Source: Nocardioides alpinus (lineage in GTDB: Bacteria; Actinomycetota; Actinomycetes; Propionibacteriales; Nocardioidaceae). From it: a stretch of DNA of 64,000 nt. Location of the stretch: positions 272,742 through 336,741 of the forward strand of contig NZ_FOKC01000005.1 of the NCBI RefSeq assembly GCF_900112035.1, given 5' to 3'. The stretch's first letter is position 1. The number at the start of each line of letters is the position of its first letter. The translations under genes and the position numbers were made by a program. The notes under the pieces are model-generated. The model saw only the letters and a program-made list of their open reading frames with translations. It ran no database searches and was not told where the DNA came from. Below, piece by piece: positions 35,487 to 44,475 of this stretch.

Positions 35487-35596
35487 TCGTCCGCGGTTCG
35501 CTTTGCGGCTGTCGCACTGGACTAGACACCGCCATAGTCGTAGAACTTGCTGGAGACCACGGTGAGCGCCCTGCCCGCATGGAAGGAACCGATCCC

Positions 35597-36424
35597 GTGG
35601 TTCCCGTTTCGCTCGTTCTCGACTCCCCGCCCTCTGCCACGCCTCGTACGCCGGTCACCGACAGCCCTCGTGCACGTCGGACCCAAGGCATCGTGTCCGG
35701 TCTCCAGGAGACCCTGGCCGGCACGCCCGATCGGCATGCGCTGACCCACGACCTGATCGAGGCCAACCTCGGCGTCGCCCGGTCCATCGCCAGTCGCTAC
35801 CGCAACCGCGGCATCGACCTCGACGACCTCGAGCAGGTCGCCCTGCTCGGCCTGACCAAGGCGGCCCAGCGCTTCGACGCCGACGCCGGCCACGACTTCA
35901 TGTCCTATGCGGTGCCGACGGTACGCGGCGAGATCCGCCGCCACTTCCGCGACGCCGGGTGGATGATCCGTCCTCCGCGCCGGATCCAGGACCTCCAGGC
36001 GCGCATCTCCGCCGCCCAGGGGGAGCTCGAGTCCGCGCTGGGACGCTCACCGCGGTCCAGCGACCTGGCCGCCCACCTCGGGGAGAACCTCGACGACGTC
36101 GTGGAGGCGCTGGGAGCCGACGGCTGCTTCACGCCGACGTCGCTCGACCTCACGGTCGCCGACGGCTCCTCGACCCTCGGGGAGCTGATCGGTCGCGACG
36201 ACGCCGACCTCGCCAGGACCGAGGCGCGCATCGTCCTCGAGCCGGTCGTCGCGCAGCTCTCGGAGCGTGACCGCCGCATCCTGCACCTCCGGTTCTTCGA
36301 CGGGCGCACCCAGCAGGAGATCGCCGAGGCGGTGGGCCTCACGCAGGCCCAGGTGTCACGAGTGATCGCCCGGATCCTCGCCGACCTGCGCGCCGACCTG
36401 CTCGGGACGTCGACGGCCGCCTGA
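35597..36424 (+). CDS. SigB/SigF-type RNA polymerase sigma factor
   Basis: 275 residues from GTG 35597 with GGAAGGAA eight bases upstream; an ATG at 35579 in the same frame is a close alternative. Sigma regions 2 (DLEQVALLGLTKAAQRFDADAGHDF), 3 (GELESALGRSPRSSDLAAHLG) and 4 (LSERDRRILHLRFFDGRTQQ, EAVGLTQAQVSRVIARIL) are in order, with SYAVPTVRGEIRRHFRD. This is the general-stress sigma class. No anti-sigma RsbW-type gene is adjacent, so its partner must be elsewhere. Confidence 0.9.
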   Translation: MVPVSLVLDSPPSATPRTPVTDSPRARRTQGIVSGLQETLAGTPDRHALTHDLIEANLGVARSIASRYRNRGIDLDDLEQVALLGLTKAAQRFDADAGHDFMSYAVPTVRGEIRRHFRDAGWMIRPPRRIQDLQARISAAQGELESALGRSPRSSDLAAHLGENLDDVVEALGADGCFTPTSLDLTVADGSSTLGELIGRDDADLARTEARIVLEPVVAQLSERDRRILHLRFFDGRTQQEIAEAVGLTQAQVSRVIARILADLRADLLGTSTAA

Positions 36425-36433
36425 GGCCACGCC

Positions 36434-37858
36434 TCAGGAGTCGAACCCCAGCCCGGCCGCGTCGAGCACCCGGAGGTAGGCGTTGCGCCTGCCCTCGCGG
36501 TGGTCGGCGCGGTCGAGCGACCAGCGCGTCAGGTTGATCCCGACCGACGCGAGCGGCTCGGGCGGGAACGGCAGCGGCCGCTCGCGCACCATCCGCAGCT
36601 CCGTGCGCTCGGTCGGCGCTCCCGCGAGCAGGTCAAGGAGCACCTCGCCGGCGAAGCGGGTGGCCGCGACACCCAGCCCGGTGAAGCCGGTTGCGTGGGC
36701 GACGCGGCCGCCGTGGGTCAGGCCGTAGAACGCGGTGAACTGGGTGCAGGTGTCGATCGCGCCGGCCCACCGGTGGGTGAACATGACGTCCTCGAGCTGG
36801 GGGAAGGTCGCGAGGAAGTGCGACGCCAGCCGCGCGTGGCTCTCCGGGCGGTCCTCGTGCCGGACGCTGACCCTGCCGCCGGCGGGGTAGACGGCGTCGT
36901 ACCCGCCCCACAGGATGCGGTGGTCGGCGCTCAGCCGCGCGTAGTGGAACTGGTGGGCCAGGTCGCCGAGCCCCTGCCGCCCGGCCCAGCCGATCGACGC
37001 GAGCTGGTGCGGACTGAGCGGCTCGGTCATCAGGACGTAGTCGTAGACCGGGACCGTCATCAGCCGGTTGCGCCGCAGCAGCGACGGGAACACGTTGGTG
37101 GCGAGGACGACGTGCTCGGAGGTGAGCGTCGCCCGGTCGGTGAGCACCTCGACCGCCCCGGACGCCCCGCCCGACCTGCTGCGCCGCAGGCCGGTGACGG
37201 CCGTGTGCTCGTGGATCTCCACGCCGAGGTCGGCGGCCACCCGGGCCAGCTCCCGCGCGAGGCGGGCAGGGTGCACCAGCGCGCAGCCGTCGGCGTCCTG
37301 CCGTCCGGCGAGGAAGAGCGGGCTGTCGACCTCGGCGCGCACCTGGGCGCGGTCGAGGGCGTCCGGCTCGTCGTGCAGCCACGCGACCTGGTGCTCCTCG
37401 ACAGCGACCGACAGCATGCCGGTGCGCTCCCACTGGCAGTCCAGGCCGAGCTCACGGACGTCGGCCTCGAACCCGTCGAGGTTCTCGGCGCCGAGCCGCG
37501 CCAGGACGTCGTACTCCTCGGGCCAGCGGCTGCGACCGTTGTCCTCGCCGTGGGTGAGCGAGGCGTCGACGAAGCCGCCGTTGCGGCCCGACGCCGCCCA
37601 CCCGAGGGTGTGCGCCTCGAGCAGGACCACCCGGCGGCCCGGGTCGCGACGCTTGGCGTGCACCGCGGACCACAGGCCGAGGTAGCCGCCGCCGACGATC
37701 GTCAGGTCCGCCGTCGTGGACGCGGTCAGCTCGGGGTGGGGCGTCGTGGCGCCCAGGTCCTCGAGCCAGAAGACGGCCTGCGCGCTGCCCGCGAGGGACC
37801 GCTCGACCAGGCGCGGGTCGGGGGCGTGCCGCTCGTACGCCGTGCGGTGCGCGGCCAC
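36434..37858 (-). CDS. DAO-type FAD oxidoreductase, gamma-glutamylputrescine oxidase-like
   Basis: 474 residues. FAD motif LTIVGGGYLGLWSAVHA, then HTLGWAASGRNGGFV, the PuuB-like signature SGRNGG. HGGRVAHATGFTGLGVAATRFAG near the C-terminus closes the FAD site. Enzymes of this type oxidise an amine such as gamma-glutamylputrescine to an aldehyde. It lies 7 bp after the aminotransferase stop in a three-gene unit with mmsA, opposite an aminobutyraldehyde-type dehydrogenase, so polyamine or omega-amino-acid breakdown is likely. Substrate is an inference from context. Confidence 0.87.
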   Translation of the reverse strand: MAAHRTAYERHAPDPRLVERSLAGSAQAVFWLEDLGATTPHPELTASTTADLTIVGGGYLGLWSAVHAKRRDPGRRVVLLEAHTLGWAASGRNGGFVDASLTHGEDNGRSRWPEEYDVLARLGAENLDGFEADVRELGLDCQWERTGMLSVAVEEHQVAWLHDEPDALDRAQVRAEVDSPLFLAGRQDADGCALVHPARLARELARVAADLGVEIHEHTAVTGLRRSRSGGASGAVEVLTDRATLTSEHVVLATNVFPSLLRRNRLMTVPVYDYVLMTEPLSPHQLASIGWAGRQGLGDLAHQFHYARLSADHRILWGGYDAVYPAGGRVSVRHEDRPESHARLASHFLATFPQLEDVMFTHRWAGAIDTCTQFTAFYGLTHGGRVAHATGFTGLGVAATRFAGEVLLDLLAGAPTERTELRMVRERPLPFPPEPLASVGINLTRWSLDRADHREGRRNAYLRVLDAAGLGFDS

Positions 37859-37865
37859 GTCCGGG

Positions 37866-39221
37866 TCAGCCCGCCGCGGCGGTGAGCGCAGCGTCGAGGA
37901 TGGCCAGGCCCTCGCGGACCTCGTCGTCGGTGGTGGTGAGCGGCGGGACGACGTGGATGCGGTTGAAGTTGGCGAAGGGCAGCATCCCTCGCTCCTGGCA
38001 GCCCTTCACGATCGCGCCCATCTCGGGGCTGGATCCGCCGTAGGGCGCCAGCGGCTCGCGTGTCGACCGGTCGCTGACCAGCTCGAGCGCCCAGAACGCT
38101 CCGGTGCCGCGCACCTCGCCGATCCGCTCGTGCTTCTCCGCGAGCGCGCGCAGGCCGGGGCCGATCACGTCCTCGCCGAGACGCTCCGCGCGACCGACGA
38201 CGTCCTCGTCCTCCATCGTGCGGATGGTGGCGACCGCCGCCGCGCACGCGAGCGGGTGGCCGGAGTAGGTGAGACCGCCGGGGTAGGTGCGGTGCGCGAA
38301 GGTCGCGTGGATCTCGTCGCTGATCGCCACGCCGCCGAGCGGGACGTACCCGGAGTTCACGCCCTTGGCGAAGGTGATCAGGTCGGGCACGATGCCGCCG
38401 TGCTCGACGGCGAACCAGCGTCCGGCGCGGCCGAAGCCCGACATCACCTCGTCGGCGACGAGCACGATGCCGTGGCGGTCGCAGATCTCCCGGACGCCGG
38501 CGAGGTAGCCCGGCGGCGGGATCATGATGCCTGCGGTGCCGGGGATCGCCTCGAGCACGATCGCCGCGATCGTGCCGGGGCCCTCCAGCGAGACGACCTG
38601 GTCGAGGTGCTCGAGCGCGCGCTCGCACTCCTCGGCCTCCGTCCTCGCGTGGAAGGCGCTGCGGTAGAGGAACGGCCCGAAGAAGTGGACCGTCCCGGCG
38701 GAGCCGTGGTCGCTGGCCCAGCGGCGCGGGTCGCCGGTCATGTTCACCGCGAGGTGCGTGCCTCCGTGGTAGCTGCGGTAGGTCGTCAGCACCTTGTGGC
38801 GGCCGGTGTGCAGCCGCGCCATGCGTACGGCGTGCTCGTTGGCGTCGGCGCCACCGTTGGTGAAGAAGACGTGGTCGAGGTCGCCGGGGGTGTGGCTGGC
38901 GATCAGGCGGGCGGCCTCGGAGCGGGCGCCGTTGGCGACGGCCGGGGCGACGGTGCACAGGTGCGCCGCCTGCTCCTGGATCGCCGCCACGATGCGCGGG
39001 TGCTGGTGGCCGAGGTTGGTGAAGACCAGCTGCGAGCTGAAGTCGAGGTAGCGCCTGTCGTCGGCGTCCCAGACGTGGCTGCCCTCGGCGCGGGTGATCA
39101 CCATGGGGGAGATCTCGGCCTGGGCGGACCAGGAGTGGAAGACGTGCGCCCGGTCGAGCTCGTAGGCCCGCGCGGCGTCGTACGTGCTGCTCAGGTCCGA
39201 ACGTGTCGTGGTCTCAGTCAT
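37866..39221 (-). CDS. class III (omega) aminotransferase
   Basis: 451 residues. PLP fold-type I class III: FFTNGGADANEHAVRMARLHTG, TYRSYHGGTHL, LVADEVMSGFGRAGRW and PLP Lys in LITFAKGVNSGYVPLG. Group of beta-alanine/putrescine:pyruvate transaminases. It overlaps mmsA by 8 bp, which would take a malonic or methylmalonic semialdehyde product to an acyl-CoA, so a beta-alanine- or 3-aminoisobutyrate-type substrate fits. Confidence 0.9.
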   Translation of the reverse strand: MTETTTRSDLSSTYDAARAYELDRAHVFHSWSAQAEISPMVITRAEGSHVWDADDRRYLDFSSQLVFTNLGHQHPRIVAAIQEQAAHLCTVAPAVANGARSEAARLIASHTPGDLDHVFFTNGGADANEHAVRMARLHTGRHKVLTTYRSYHGGTHLAVNMTGDPRRWASDHGSAGTVHFFGPFLYRSAFHARTEAEECERALEHLDQVVSLEGPGTIAAIVLEAIPGTAGIMIPPPGYLAGVREICDRHGIVLVADEVMSGFGRAGRWFAVEHGGIVPDLITFAKGVNSGYVPLGGVAISDEIHATFAHRTYPGGLTYSGHPLACAAAVATIRTMEDEDVVGRAERLGEDVIGPGLRALAEKHERIGEVRGTGAFWALELVSDRSTREPLAPYGGSSPEMGAIVKGCQERGMLPFANFNRIHVVPPLTTTDDEVREGLAILDAALTAAAG

Positions 39222-40743
39222 TGCGCGGGAATCCCAGCTCGAGTCCGCCCTCGGGGCGGTTGGCGGGGTCGATCCACCGGGTGGTGACGACCTTGCCGCG
39301 GGTGAAGAAGTGGACGCCCTCGGTGCCGTGGGCGTGGGTGTCGCCGAAGAGCGAGCGCTTCCAGCCGCCGAAGGAGTAGTAGGCGACGGGGACCGGGACG
39401 GGCACGTTGACACCGATCATCCCCACGGTGACGTCTGCCTCGAACCGGCGGGCCGCACCGCCGTCGTTGGTGAAGACGGCGGTGCCGTTGCCGTACTCGT
39501 TGGCGTTGACGAGCGCGACGGCCTCGTCGTACGACCCGACGCGGACGACCGACAGCACGGGGCCGAAGATCTCCTCGCGGTAGATGTCCATGTCGGGGGT
39601 GACGTCGTCGAAGAGCGTCGGACCGAGCCAGAAGCCCCCCTCGCCGCCGCGGGCCGCGACGTCGCGGCCGTCGACGACGACCTTGGCGCCGGCCGCCTCG
39701 CCGGAGTCGATGAAGGAGCTGACCCGGTCGCGGTGGGCCTTCGTCACGAGCGGGCCCATGTCGGCCTCCTTGCCCGACGCGTCCTCTCCCGTGGCCCCAC
39801 GGCCGCCGTCGCCGATGAGCAGCGTGCGCGTGCGGTCGGCGATGCGGGCGACCAGCTCGTCGCCGATCGGGTCCACCGCGACGAGCACGCTGATGGCCAT
39901 GCAGCGCTCGCCGGCGCTGCCGTAGCCGGCGTTGACCGCGGAGTCCGCAGCGAGGTCGAGGTCGGCGTCGGGGAGGACGACCATGTGGTTCTTGGCACCA
40001 CCGAGGGCCTGGACGCGCTTGCCGTGACGGCTCGCCGTCTCGTAGACGTACTCCGCGATCGGGGTCGAGCCGACGAAGCTGATCGCCTGCACGTCAGGGC
40101 TGGTCAGCAGCGCGTCCACCGCGGTCTTGTCGCCGTGGAGGACGTTGAAGACGCCGTCCGGCAGCCCCGCCTCCTGCCACAGCGCGGCGATCCAGTTGGC
40201 GGCGCTAGGGTCCTTCTCGCTGGGCTTGAGCACGACCGCGTTGCCGGCTGCGATGGCGATCGGGAAGAACCACATCGGCACCATGGCCGGGAAGTTGAAG
40301 GGGCTGATGATGCCGACGACGCCGAGCGGGACGCGCTTGGAGTGCACGTCGATGCCGGTCGAGGCCTCCTCGCTGTGCCCGCCCTTGAGGAGGTGGGAGA
40401 TGCCGCACGCGAACTCGACGACCTCGAGGCCGCGGGAGATCTCGCCCATCGCGTCGGAGTGCACCTTGCCGTGCTCGGCCGTGATGATCGTGGCCAGCTC
40501 GTCCTTGCGGGCGTTGAGCAGCTCACGGAACGCGAACATCACCTGCGTACGCCGCGCCAACGAGGTGGTGCCCCACCCGCGGGACGCACGGGCCGCGGCG
40601 GCGATGACGTGGGTGGCGTCGGCCTCGCTGGCGAGCGCGACGCGACCGGTCACCCGGCCGGTGGCGGGGTTGGTCACGTCGGCCCAGCCGGTGGGGGAAC
40701 CGGTCAGTGCGGCGCCGTCGACCCAGTGCACGATGTCAGTCAT
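39214..40743 (-). CDS. mmsA: methylmalonate-semialdehyde dehydrogenase (CoA-acylating)
   Basis: 509 residues of the MmsA class: GIISPFNFPAMVPMWFFPIA (the Asn sits in FNFP), ALGGAKNHMVVLPDADL and the catalytic Cys in GSAGERCMAIS. MmsA-specific GAKNH and ERCMA distinguish it from ordinary ALDH. Converts malonate or methylmalonate semialdehyde to acetyl- or propionyl-CoA, using CoA. First gene of the minus-strand unit; the promoter lies in the 106-bp gap shared with the PucR-type gene. Confidence 0.92.
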   Translation of the reverse strand: MTDIVHWVDGAALTGSPTGWADVTNPATGRVTGRVALASEADATHVIAAAARASRGWGTTSLARRTQVMFAFRELLNARKDELATIITAEHGKVHSDAMGEISRGLEVVEFACGISHLLKGGHSEEASTGIDVHSKRVPLGVVGIISPFNFPAMVPMWFFPIAIAAGNAVVLKPSEKDPSAANWIAALWQEAGLPDGVFNVLHGDKTAVDALLTSPDVQAISFVGSTPIAEYVYETASRHGKRVQALGGAKNHMVVLPDADLDLAADSAVNAGYGSAGERCMAISVLVAVDPIGDELVARIADRTRTLLIGDGGRGATGEDASGKEADMGPLVTKAHRDRVSSFIDSGEAAGAKVVVDGRDVAARGGEGGFWLGPTLFDDVTPDMDIYREEIFGPVLSVVRVGSYDEAVALVNANEYGNGTAVFTNDGGAARRFEADVTVGMIGVNVPVPVPVAYYSFGGWKRSLFGDTHAHGTEGVHFFTRGKVVTTRWIDPANRPEGGLELGFPRND

Positions 40744-40783
40744 GCTCCTCATCCTGTGCCGCGCCGGGCGTGCGCGCGGGTGT

Positions 40784-40825
40784 CGGATCGTCGGTATTGC
40801 GCCCAGCATCCTGACGATCCGTCAG
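40784..40825. promoter_or_regulatory. candidate PucR operator in the mmsA/pucR gap
   Basis: CTGACGATCCGTCAG (40811-40825) is a near-perfect palindrome upstream of the PucR -10 TAGGCT (40838-40843, six bases before GTG 40850). A related site on the minus strand reads CCGACGATCCGA (40783-40794). A GACGA-CAGA-TCGTC repeat (42477-42490) lies before the cupin gene. The same TGACGATCCGTCA core also occurs at 8538-8550 over a nuclease stop, so specificity is uncertain. Confidence 0.35.
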
Positions 40826-40849
40826 TCCCGCTCCGCGTAGGCTGCGGTC

Positions 40850-42478
40850 GTGACCGACGTGACGCCTGGTGTGACGCTCCAGGAGGCACTCGCGCTGCCC
40901 ACCTTCCGCCGGGCGGCCCCCGACGTCGTCGCCGGAAGGTCCGGGCTGGACCGTCCGATCCGGTGGGTGCACGCCACCGAGCGCCCCGACGTCGGTGCCC
41001 TCCTGCGCCCCGGTGACCTGCTGCTCACCATGGGAACCGGGCTGCCGCCCGACGAGGACTCCGCGGGGCTGGTCGCCTTCGTGGACGACCTGGTCGAGGT
41101 GGACAGCGCGGGCCTGGTCGTCGAGCTCGGCCGTCGCTGGGGGAGCGCCGTTCCCGCGGCGCTCGTGGAGGCGTGCGAGCACCACGGTCTACCGCTGGTC
41201 GTGCTCGGGCAGGAGACGCGGTTCGCCGCCCTGGCCCAGGAGATCGGGGAGCGGGTGGTCGACCAGCAGCTCACCGAGCTGCGCGAGGCGCAGCGGGTCC
41301 ACGAGACCTTCACGGAGCTGAGCTTCAGCGAGGCCGGTCCCGCCGAGATCCTCCAGGCGGTGCAGCGGCTCGCCGCCGGGCCGGTCGTGGTCGAGAACGC
41401 CCAGCACCGCCCGCTCGACTACCTCCCCGGACCCGCCGACGTCGGCGGCTTCCTGGACGGCTGGCCCGCACGGTCGCGCCGGGTCGAGGTGGCCGGACGG
41501 ACCGGGTGGGACGCCGGCAACGGCTGGCTCGTCACCCGGCTCGGCACTGCCGAGCAGGCGTGGGGCCGGCTGGTGATCGGGTCGCCCGCCGCCCCGTCGC
41601 AGCGGCTCGTCGCGGTCGCCGAGCGTGCCGCCGCAGCGCTGGCGCTGCACCGCCTCCACGACCGCGACCGCGGCACCCTCATGCGGCGTACGCACCTGGA
41701 GCTGGTGGCCGGTCTGACCGACGACCCCGACTCCGAGGAGTCGATCCGCCGCTGCGAGCTGGCCGGCTTCCCGGTCCGCAGGCGGACCTTCGTCGGGGTG
41801 GTGGTCCGCCCGCGCGTCGACGGCGCCTCGCCGGCCGACCTCGACGAGGTCGCCGCCACGGTCGTGCGCGCGGCCCACGGGCTGCGCCTGCCCGCCCTGG
41901 TGTGCGAGGTCGAGCGGGACCTGCGGGTGCTCGTGTCGCTGGCTCGCTCGGCCGACGCGGAGGACCTCGTCGACCGGGTGGCGGCGCGCGTGCTCGCCCA
42001 CCACGACGTCGTCATGGCGGCCGGACGGTGGGTGAGCGAGCGCACCGGGATCGCGCGCACCCTCACCGAGGCCGGCCAGGTCGCGGATGCCGCTCCTCAC
42101 TCGCGTCGTGAGGCCGACCCGGTCGTCCACCGCCTCGCCGACCTCCACCTGCGCGGCCTGCTCGGCCTGTTCGGTGAGGACGACCGGCTCCGGCTCTTCG
42201 TCGAGCGCGAGCTCGCGCCGCTCAAGCGGCACGACCGCGCCGACGGGTCGCGCACCGACCTCCTGGCCGCGCTGCGCGCGCTGCTGCTCCACCCGGCGAG
42301 CAAGACGGAGGCCGCCGCGAGCCTCCACCTGTCGCGCGCCGCGTTCTACGACCGGCTGGCGAGGATCGAGTCGCTCCTGGACGCCGACCTCGACGACCCG
42401 GACGTCCGGGTCTCGCTGCACGTCGCCCTGCTGGCCGACGAGCTGTCAGACGATGTGTCCGGCCCGGGTGGCAAGTGA
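40850..42478 (+). CDS. PucR-type transcriptional regulator
   Basis: 542 residues. PucR N-terminal domain (about 1-150; VTLQEALALPTFRRAAPDVV, LLRPGDLLLTMGTGLPP), a central CdaR GGDEF-like region, and the C-terminal PucR HTH (LLLHPASKTEAAASLHLSRAAFYDRLARI). These activators respond to a pathway substrate in purine, polyamine or amino-acid catabolism. Divergent from the mmsA unit and followed by a cupin and an aminobutyraldehyde-type dehydrogenase, so it is the likely controller of the whole cluster. GTG start at 40850 is preceded by TAGGCT at six bases. Confidence 0.88.
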   Translation: MTDVTPGVTLQEALALPTFRRAAPDVVAGRSGLDRPIRWVHATERPDVGALLRPGDLLLTMGTGLPPDEDSAGLVAFVDDLVEVDSAGLVVELGRRWGSAVPAALVEACEHHGLPLVVLGQETRFAALAQEIGERVVDQQLTELREAQRVHETFTELSFSEAGPAEILQAVQRLAAGPVVVENAQHRPLDYLPGPADVGGFLDGWPARSRRVEVAGRTGWDAGNGWLVTRLGTAEQAWGRLVIGSPAAPSQRLVAVAERAAAALALHRLHDRDRGTLMRRTHLELVAGLTDDPDSEESIRRCELAGFPVRRRTFVGVVVRPRVDGASPADLDEVAATVVRAAHGLRLPALVCEVERDLRVLVSLARSADAEDLVDRVAARVLAHHDVVMAAGRWVSERTGIARTLTEAGQVADAAPHSRREADPVVHRLADLHLRGLLGLFGEDDRLRLFVERELAPLKRHDRADGSRTDLLAALRALLLHPASKTEAAASLHLSRAAFYDRLARIESLLDADLDDPDVRVSLHVALLADELSDDVSGPGGK

Positions 42479-42528
42479 CGACAGATCGTCGGCCTGCGCT
42501 GGTCCCGTCGCCGGGGGACGATGACGAC

Positions 42529-42852
42529 ATGTTCCGTGTCCTCGACGTCGATGCCCCCGTGCCGACCACACCGCTGGCCCCGGCGACCGTCGTCGACGGG
42601 GCACCCGAGGCCGGCTCGCGCGCGCTGGCCGCGGTGGCCGGGGTCGAGGTCGGGGTCTGGGAGATGAGTCCCGGCACGGCCACCGACGTCGAGGTCGACG
42701 AGGTGTTCGTCGTGCTGTCCGGCGCGGCCACGGTGTCCTTCGAGGACGGCGAGTCCGTCGATCTCGCACCCGGCTCCGTGGTCCGCCTTCGCGCCGGCGA
42801 GCACACGACCTGGGTCGTCCGCGAGACCCTCCGCAAGATCTATGTCGCCTGA
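42529..42852 (+). CDS. small cupin protein
   Basis: 107 residues, single cupin barrel (EMSPGTATDVEVDEVFVVLSG, FEDGESVDLAPGSVVRLRAGEH), of the DUF861/EutQ-like group with Val/Glu in place of some metal-binding His. ATG 42529 chosen; a GTG at 42475 overlapping the PucR stop (GTGA) would add 18 residues. It precedes the aldehyde dehydrogenase by 25 bp. Common in polyamine and amino-acid catabolic operons; role unclear. Confidence 0.8.
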   Translation: MFRVLDVDAPVPTTPLAPATVVDGAPEAGSRALAAVAGVEVGVWEMSPGTATDVEVDEVFVVLSGAATVSFEDGESVDLAPGSVVRLRAGEHTTWVVRETLRKIYVA

Positions 42853-42877
42853 TGTCCGTCGCTGACAGGGAGCCCAC

Positions 42878-44305
42878 ATGAGCGAGACGATCCGCAACTA
42901 CATCGACGGTGAGCTCGTCGAGTCCGCCACCGAGGTCTTCATCGACCTCGTCGACCCGGTCACCGGGGAGGTGGACGGCCGGTCGCCGGTCTCGACGGCA
43001 GCCGAGATCGATGCCGCGTACGCCGCAGCGGAGCGCGCGTCGGCGTCGTGGAAGCGGCTCACGCCCGGTCGTCGGCAGGCCTACGTGCTCGACCTCGCCG
43101 CCGCGATCGCCGAGCGGCGCGACGAGATCAGCGAGGTGCAGGCCCGCGACACCGGCCAGCCGGTGCGCTACATCGCCAGCGAGGAGGTCGACCAGGGCGT
43201 CGACCAGCTCCGCTTCTTCGCCGGCGCGGCCCGCCTGCTGGAGGGGAAGTCGGCGGGGGAGTACCTCGATGGCCACACCTCCAGCATCCGCCGCGAGCCG
43301 ATCGGCGTCGTCGGCCAGGTGACGCCGTGGAACTACCCCTTCGCGATGGCGATCTGGAAGATCGCCCCGGCCCTCGCGGCCGGCAACACGATCGTGCTCA
43401 AGCCGAGCGACACCACCCCGCGCTCGACCGTCCTGCTCGCCGAGATCGCCGGCGCGATCCTCCCGTCGGGTGTCTTCAACGTCGTCAACGGTGACGCCAC
43501 GACCGGCCGGTTGCTGGTCGAGCACCCGACGCCCGGCCTCGTCGCCATCACCGGCTCGGTGCGTGCCGGCACCGAGGTCGCCCTGTCGGCGGCGCGTTCG
43601 CTCAAGCGCGTGCACCTCGAGCTCGGCGGCAAGGCGCCGGTCGTCGTGATGGCTGACGCCGACCTGCCCCGGGCCGCGGAACTGATCGCGGCGGCCGCGT
43701 ACTTCAACTCCGGCCAGGACTGCACCGCTGCCACCCGCGTGATCGTGCACCGCAGCGTCCACGACGAGCTCGTCGACCTGCTGGTCGCGGAGGCGGAGGG
43801 CACCCGTCCCGGCCCGCCGTCGGACGCCGAGGCCGACTACGGCCCGCTCAACAACGCCGCGCACCTCGCCAAGGTCGAGGCGTTCCTCACCGACCTGCCC
43901 GAGCACGTGACCGTACGCACCGGCGGCGCGCGCCACGGCGACACGGGCTTCTTCTTCGCGCCGACCGTCGTGACCGGCGTACGCCAGGACGACCGCCTCG
44001 TGCAGGACGAGGTCTTCGGGCCGGTGCTCACGGTTCAGCCCTTCGACGACGAGTCCGAGGCGATCGCGATGGCCAACGGGGTGCCGTACGGCCTCGCCGG
44101 CAGCGTGTGGACCCGTGACCACGGCACCGCCGACCGGCTGACCCGTGAGCTCGACTTCGGGTGCGTGTGGGTCAACACCCACATCCCGTTCGTCTCCGAG
44201 ATGCCGCACGGCGGGTTCGGGGCGTCGGGCTACGGCAAGGACCTGTCGGGCTACGGCTTCGACGACTACACGCGCATCAAGCACGTGATGACCGCGCACT
44301 ACTGA
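42878..44305 (+). CDS. aldehyde dehydrogenase, gamma-aminobutyraldehyde type
   Basis: 475 residues with a full catalytic set: Asn in TPWNYPFAMAIWK, Lys in LKPSDTTP, Glu in LELGGKAP and Cys in GQDCTAATR. PWNYP and the IKHVMTAHY end fit gamma-aminobutyraldehyde or betaine-type dehydrogenases. Oxidises 4-aminobutanal to GABA in putrescine breakdown. RBS GGGAG five bases upstream of the ATG. Last gene of the plus-strand unit. Confidence 0.9.
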   Translation: MSETIRNYIDGELVESATEVFIDLVDPVTGEVDGRSPVSTAAEIDAAYAAAERASASWKRLTPGRRQAYVLDLAAAIAERRDEISEVQARDTGQPVRYIASEEVDQGVDQLRFFAGAARLLEGKSAGEYLDGHTSSIRREPIGVVGQVTPWNYPFAMAIWKIAPALAAGNTIVLKPSDTTPRSTVLLAEIAGAILPSGVFNVVNGDATTGRLLVEHPTPGLVAITGSVRAGTEVALSAARSLKRVHLELGGKAPVVVMADADLPRAAELIAAAAYFNSGQDCTAATRVIVHRSVHDELVDLLVAEAEGTRPGPPSDAEADYGPLNNAAHLAKVEAFLTDLPEHVTVRTGGARHGDTGFFFAPTVVTGVRQDDRLVQDEVFGPVLTVQPFDDESEAIAMANGVPYGLAGSVWTRDHGTADRLTRELDFGCVWVNTHIPFVSEMPHGGFGASGYGKDLSGYGFDDYTRIKHVMTAHY

Positions 44306-44346
44306 CCTCTGCGCCTGGGCCGCCATCGCCCGGGTTCCGTCCTCGC

Positions 44347-44393
44347 GGGTTCGTCCTGTCCGACACGCCGTGCGCGTCCGACAGGACGAACCC
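44347..44393. terminator. large palindrome between convergent genes
   Basis: Perfect 14-bp arms GGGTTCGTCCTGTC at 44347-44360 and its complement at 44380-44393, 19-base loop. Located 41 bp past the aldehyde dehydrogenase stop and 82 bp past the convergent AhpD-like stop. Likely a bidirectional terminator; also see the repeat at 44444. Confidence 0.55.
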
Positions 44394-44443
44394 CGCTCCC
44401 GGGGGGCCGGCCACGCGGGCGGCTGCCGGTGGTTCGGCACTTT

Positions 44444-44457
44444 GTCCTGTCCGACAC
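44444..44457. repeat. direct repeat of GTCCTGTCCGACAC
   Basis: GTCCTGTCCGACAC at 44444-44457 exactly repeats 44353-44366, which is inside the palindrome. A closely related copy GTCCGACAGGAC, inverted, is at 44377-44388. So one motif occurs three times in 105 bp. Confidence 0.85.
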
Positions 44458-44475
44458 ACCCGGCCGGATCGGGCG

